From Epiperipatus broadwayi (taxonomy: Eukaryota; Onychophora; Udeonychophora; Euonychophora; Peripatidae): DNA of 64,000 nt. Below the pieces are notes generated by a model that saw only the letters and a program-made list of their open reading frames with translations, was not told the DNA's origin and ran no database searches. Location: assembly GCA_028023455.1 (NCBI GenBank), contig JAQFVV010012546.1:2960532-3024531 (forward strand). Reading direction: 5' to 3'. Below, piece by piece: positions 59,642 through 64,000 of the stretch; the stretch's first letter is position 1, and every line of letters starts with the position of its first letter. Made by a program: the position numbers and the translations under genes.

Positions 59642-61414
59642 TCATGACCTTGGACATTTTCGACTTTTTAACACCAATATATATTTATTGTTTAGTATGA
59701 CTTTTATTTTTAGTGAAACATAAATAATTAATAATAATGATATTATTATTATTATTATTATTACTAATACCATTATTCCGATATGATCATTGTTTTTGTC
59801 TTGCTCAAAAAGGTTTTCAAATTGACTTATTCCTGGCAATTCAAATGATGTTTGAATTCGTTTTCTGTGAGAATTACTTCTTTTCGTTTGAGTCCTTACA
59901 TCCCACTCATATTTAAAATCCACATCAGTTGATTTGAACTTATTCCAGCAAACAGTAGATAAGTTAAATGTCGGTGATGTATTCAATTTGGATTTCCATG
60001 AAACATCAATTGTATACATTTTAAATGCTTCAGCATCGTGATAATCCTTTGTATAGGTGTACAGTAATATTTTTTGAGGTATGTAAACATAAAAGTTGAG
60101 TCTATAAATGAAAATATTATCGTTTAGGTTATAATTCAAAGTCATGCAGAAAGGTTTGTTTTCAACAGGATGTGGAGGATCAAAGGAGGTCTTTATTATA
60201 ATAATATGATACGTATTTTCAAAGTAATAGCATTGTTCGATTACATCATATATCAAAGTCTCATGAAAGTTATAAGTATTTCCTTTCTGCGTGTTTATTT
60301 GAATCATTATATCGAGAGAAGGAACCATAATTTCTGGTTTAAAAAAAACAATATGATTAACAGTTGACTGAGGCATGATTAAGAATTCAAAAATACCTTT
60401 AGCATCGCTTTTATCGCGTGAAATGTAATAAATGAATTGTCGTTGATCATTCTTTTTATAAATGTATACATCTCTGATAGCTTCAGTTAAAAGTCCGTCC
60501 TTAATTTCAATCATCATGTTAAAACAGTCCGTAAAAGTTATTTTTACGATCGGTTCTGGTTTAGACACAAAATCATTTTTTTTGCCTTGCTCAAAACGGT
60601 TTTTAAATTTATTCATTTCTGGCAATACAAATAATGTTTGAATTCTTTTTCTGTAAGAATTACTCCTTTTATTTTGAGTGCTTACGTCCCACTCATATGT
60701 AAAATTCGCATCAGTTGATTTGAACTTATTCCAGCAAACAGTAGATAAGTTAAATGTCAATGATGTATTCAACTTGGATTTCCATGAAACATTAACTGTA
60801 TAGATTTTAGATGCTTCAGCATCGTGATAATCCTTTCTATAGGTGTACAGTAATATTTTTTGAGGTATGTAAACATAAAGGTTGAGTCTATAAATGAAAA
60901 GATTATCGTTTAGTTTATAATTCAAAGTCATGCAGAAAGGTTGGTTTTCAACGGGGTGTGAAGGATCAAAGGAGTTCCCTATAATAATAATATGAAAAGT
61001 ACTTTTAAAGTAGTAGCAATGTTCTATTGCATCATATATCAAACACTCATCAAAGCTATATGTATGTCCTTTCTGAGTGTTTGTTTGAATCTTTACTTCG
61101 AGAGAAGGAATTACAATTCCTGGTTTTAAAAAAACAATCTGATTAACTGTTGACTGAGAACTGATTAACATTGAAAGAATATCTTTAGCACTGCTATAAT
61201 CGCGTGAAATGTAGTAAATGAATTGTCGTTGGTCATTCTTTTTATAAATGAATACATCTCTGATAGCTTCAGTTGTAAGTCCGTCCTTAATTTCAATCAT
61301 CATGTTAAAACAGTCAGCAAACGTTATGTTTAAGACCGGTTCTGGTTTAGATACTAAATAATTACATTGACAGATTATATAAATGTACAACAATAAGAAT
61401 AATATATTTGCCAT
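59642..61414 (-). CDS. Two-repeat type I membrane protein, 590 aa, unknown family
   Basis: An uninterrupted 590-residue frame, apparently a single exon. Residues 1-21 form a signal peptide (MANILFLLLYIYIICQC). Two repeats of 260 residues follow at 22-281 and 284-543. Each starts SKPEP and they align without gaps at 199 of 260 identical positions. A transmembrane helix spans about 545-565 (an Ile-rich run), with a short basic tail ending KSRKCPRS. Cys at repeat positions 14, 112, 140 and 206 are conserved in both repeats; repeat 1 has one extra (residue 124). Several N-x-S/T sites occur. This fits a surface glycoprotein with two beta-rich ectodomains. I do not recognise the family and assign no function. 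There are no neighbouring genes. The start is the only Met giving a signal peptide. An AATAAA on the minus strand lies roughly 110 bases after the stop. Confidence 0.78.
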   Translation of the reverse strand: MANILFLLLYIYIICQCNYLVSKPEPVLNITFADCFNMMIEIKDGLTTEAIRDVFIYKKNDQRQFIYYISRDYSSAKDILSMLISSQSTVNQIVFLKPGIVIPSLEVKIQTNTQKGHTYSFDECLIYDAIEHCYYFKSTFHIIIIGNSFDPSHPVENQPFCMTLNYKLNDNLFIYRLNLYVYIPQKILLYTYRKDYHDAEASKIYTVNVSWKSKLNTSLTFNLSTVCWNKFKSTDANFTYEWDVSTQNKRSNSYRKRIQTLFVLPEMNKFKNRFEQGKKNDFVSKPEPIVKITFTDCFNMMIEIKDGLLTEAIRDVYIYKKNDQRQFIYYISRDKSDAKGIFEFLIMPQSTVNHIVFFKPEIMVPSLDIMIQINTQKGNTYNFHETLIYDVIEQCYYFENTYHIIIIKTSFDPPHPVENKPFCMTLNYNLNDNIFIYRLNFYVYIPQKILLYTYTKDYHDAEAFKMYTIDVSWKSKLNTSPTFNLSTVCWNKFKSTDVDFKYEWDVRTQTKRSNSHRKRIQTSFELPGISQFENLFEQDKNNDHIGIMVLVIIIIIIISLLLIIYVSLKIKVILNNKYILVLKSRKCPRS

Positions 61415-61668
61415 CCTTATAAACGTGTGAACATATTTTTAGTAAAATTTATAAACGTTAAAATATTACTAGAAATTAATCCAGAGTTTCTAAGATAATT
61501 TGATTTCCTAAAATGATACATTCGATGCTTGAAATAAATGTTTCTTATTTTAAACATTCCTATGAACATGTTTAAAATATTATTAAACTGAAAATTTTCC
61601 GTTGTCCGTCAAAAAATCCAGTTTATAAATTATATTGTAGTTTATATATAATAACAATATTTGATGAG

Positions 61669-61800
61669 AGCAATAACAAGGCTTTCTACAATAACAAGGC
61701 TTTCTACAATAACAAGGCTTTCTAAATAATGTTCCATATGAAATTTTTATCTTTACTTTGATAAGTAAGGTGTTTTATCTTTACGTTGATAAGTAAGGTG
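61669..61800. repeat. Two short tandem repeats upstream of the membrane protein gene
   Basis: CAATAACAAGGCTTTCTA occurs three times in perfect tandem at 61671-61724. A 28-bp unit containing ATCTTTAC-TTGATAAGTAAG occurs twice at 61745-61800 with one difference. Both lie 260-390 bases upstream of the start codon of the minus-strand gene, within its possible promoter region. Confidence 0.88.
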
Positions 61801-62275
61801 TAAAGTTTTTTTTTAATCAAAAAATACAAAGAAAAAGATTATTGATAATCTGGAAGGTCAAATATTGTTCAAATAATGATTTTTTTGATACCGAAATTTT
61901 TAGCTATCTACACTGCTATTTTAACAGGGTACTAAAATAATGTGTTCAATATTTACAAGGTAACTACTGTAGTTTTTTTTTATTAAGGAAATATTTATTG
62001 GAATACAGATTCTATAGATTACATTAGATTACAGCTCTATTCATTTCCATTCAGTTTAGTCTTTGATTACATTGAATGAATTCAACTTGAATTTGCGTCT
62101 CCCTTTTATCTTGTGTAGATTTGTTTTAAAATATATTTATTAAACATAATAACATAGTAATATACAGTTAAACTTTATAAAATTTACATAGCATACAGAA
62201 TGAAACTTGAAAAAGTCAATGTAGAGAAAAGGGTATCTTAATAAGATTAAGAGGAAAATAAAACTTTCACCCAAG
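61801..62275. other. Intergenic stretch
   Basis: No feature was identified between the tandem repeats and the LINE fragments. Confidence 0.5.
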
Positions 62276-62279
62276 TATC

Positions 62280-62830
62280 ATCATGTAGACTCACAGGCGA
62301 AAGCAGAGAGTTTCGCTTTGACTTGATCAAAAAGTTTGATAAAGACAGTTAGAGCCGAGTCCTGAGAATGACCAAAGATGAGCCTGCAATGTGTCACCCA
62401 TAAAGAAAATGTTATAAAGATAGATAATCTTATTGCTGCAAACTATCCCTTTTTAAGAGTGTTAGAAACAGAAAGAGCATCCCTAAGATCCAGAGAGACA
62501 TTCGCAACAATAAAGTCCCTAATCGACTTAAGAGCAGGACAGATATAGAAAATATGGAGAATTGTCTCATCATATAATCTACACAACTGACACTGAGATG
62601 AAATCCTAATGAACCCTCTGCTGGTCACTAAAAAATAACTTGTTGGGAGTGCATTTAAATTTAGTTTAAGTACAAAATCAACATGTCTTGCTTCAATGAA
62701 AAGAAGTTTCATTTTACGCAAGAGAACTTTAGTTGAAACACCTAATGAAGTCAAAAGAGGAGTATAATGTGGAAATTTTAATTTATAAACATCCTAGAAT
62801 GGCAATTTTCCATCAAGCACAACTTGAACT
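62280..62830 (-). pseudogene. LINE ORF2 C-terminal fragment
   Basis: On the minus strand one phase reads DVYKLKFPHYTPLLTSLG, then FVLKLNLNALPTSYFLVTSR, then CQLCRLYDETILHIFYIC and ALKSIRDF. The spacing C-x2-C-x8-H-x4-C is identical to that of the LINE at 46821-54092. After a stop at 62443 the homology continues with ITFSLWVTHCRLIFGHS, matching the AIWLARCRNKF segment of that LINE. Only the last roughly 180 residues of ORF2 remain, typical of 5' truncation. The level of divergence shows a related but different family. Confidence 0.8.
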
Positions 62831-62989
62831 GAGGGTGTAGATTTATGTTACATCTTGGTCATTGGTTACACAGCGTGAAATCAAGCAACCATTTTTCATT
62901 TGGTGGTAGGTTTTATCTGTTTTGTTATCTTTGTTCTTTCCCCTTTTCATCATTCTTCCTGTCATTACTTTTTCCATCTTCATACCTTC

Positions 62990-63860
62990 TTCTTTCTCGT
63001 CTCTTCTAGTTTCAGTCAACAAATCATTTTATAACTTAGATTTCAGTTTTAGAGATTTGATTGTCAGCTCATCTAGAGTGATCTGTTCCCACGTGTCTGC
63101 ATACAGTCTGTGGGATGTTATAAGATAATCTCTGGTTTTCAGACCACAAAGGTGTTTCTTGAAGACTTGGCATGGGTTTGCTGAGTTGTCTCGAAAAACA
63201 CTGTGACACCTGGTTAGCCACTTTGCAAAGAGAATCATAATTGCCATTCAGATTATAGAAAATTCTCCACTTCTCAGTGCCCCACTGATGTCCAGTGTCT
63301 GAGATCATCCTGACCTAATGCTAGATATCAATCTCATCTCCATGTCTCTGAGTTTTGAGCAATGGGAGATAAGATGATCAATATCCTCCTCCTCCTGGTT
63401 GCATAATGGGCAGATGGGGAAAATGCTCTTAAATCCCCTATGATCTACCAAGAATTGATTTGTGGGAAGAGCGTCCACACTGAATTTGATAATAAAATTT
63501 ACTAGCCTGACATCCAACAACCAGTGTTTGGACTTTTTTATCAATGATTTTAAGGTTAATTCTAGCCTGACTGGGTTACTCTGCTGACTGGGATGCATAA
63601 GTTTATAAGCATCCCAGTACCTAATCTTTCTATCAAAAAGATCTTCTTTGGAAGATATGAGCCCTGCCATGTGATCCTCCATTTCTGCTAACCACCTGTT
63701 CTTGTCAGGTGGCAGGGTGTCGGTGGGTTCAACTGAAGGGGAATTTTGGCTTCTACCTTCTAAATCTTTAGATACCCCTCAGAATAGCTATCATCCTCTG
63801 CATAAATATCACCTGAATGTCATGTAGATCATAGTTTATGTAGAAATTGCATGGATATGA
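62990..63860 (-). pseudogene. Second LINE ORF2 C-terminal fragment
   Basis: The minus strand gives PSVEPTDTLPPDKNRWLAEM (parallel to PVIPSDRPPPSKISWLNQI of the full LINE), then IRYWDAYKL, FSVDALPTNQFLVDHRGF and the zinc motif CPLCNQEEEDIDHLISHC. After a stop at 63305 and a frameshift it continues as AIMILFAKWLTRCHSVFRD to the end of ORF2 near 63029. Upstream of 63740 a short further homologous stretch (LHDIQVIFMQRMIAILRGI) reaches about 63860. It is closest in layout to the neighbouring fragment at 62280-62830, and both lie in the same orientation. Confidence 0.8.
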
Positions 63861-63864
63861 GTAA

Positions 63865-64000
63865 CTAAAAAAAAAAGAGGGGGGGGGGATTGGAACATTT
63901 CTTGATTTCAAATGTGAATCACTTTTAAAAAGTATACCCTCTCTTAATTAAGATGAAAATAGATTTGGTTAGATAAAATATATCCCACCAAATAGTGTAT
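63865..64000. other. Right edge, nothing identified
   Basis: A G9 run follows an A/G tract at about 63870-63889. The remaining bases show no feature. Confidence 0.5.

Noticed and set aside
1-64000. CRISPR array, bacterial operon or rRNA content
   Set aside because: No regularly spaced direct repeats of CRISPR size, no ribosome binding sites before closely packed frames, and no rRNA-like sequence were seen. The content is eukaryotic.

Overview
The window reads as animal (metazoan) nuclear DNA, probably from an invertebrate with a large, very AT-rich genome. The evidence is long intergenic desert, many long (TA)n microsatellites, and a nested mixture of eukaryotic transposable elements: LINEs, Penelope-like elements (PLEs), an LTR retrotransposon, hAT and mariner/pogo-type DNA transposon remnants, and hammerhead-ribozyme repeats. 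No operons, bacterial genes, rRNA or intact tRNA were recognised. The species cannot be named from the sequence alone.

Layout. 1-9.2 kb is AT-rich desert with a 367-bp hAT MITE (4365-4731). 9.75-10.4 kb holds an antisense PLE remnant. 11.96-12.49 kb is a tandem repeat with a hammerhead-like fold, resembling a retrozyme, and it directly abuts a solo LTR (12501-14620). 14.6-22.7 kb is mostly desert with dispersed repeats and decayed coding traces. 22.7-26.9 kb is a stack of a dead LINE, PLE-derived foldbacks, a 1.1-kb MITE and a near-consensus hammerhead ribozyme core (25609-25651). 30.8-31.7 kb holds a second copy of that MITE. 32.5-34.05 kb is a 5'-truncated PLE with reverse transcriptase and GIY-YIG endonuclease. 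34.1-43.8 kb is a tandem segmental duplication whose second copy is split by a 5.1-kb LTR retrotransposon with 2.2-kb LTRs (38481-43597). 46.55-54.62 kb is a foldback repeat that received a nearly full-length 7.3-kb LINE (46821-54092, minus strand). 59.6-61.4 kb carries the only convincing non-transposon gene, an intronless 590-aa type I membrane protein made of two 260-residue repeats. The right end (62.28-63.86 kb) contains the 3' ends of two further LINEs.

Most of the coding potential belongs to retroelements, and nearly all copies are damaged by stops, frameshifts or truncation. The points most worth following are the hammerhead-ribozyme repeats, the PLE-derived foldbacks, the unusual LTR element, the reconstructable LINE insertion site, and the two-repeat membrane protein of unknown family.
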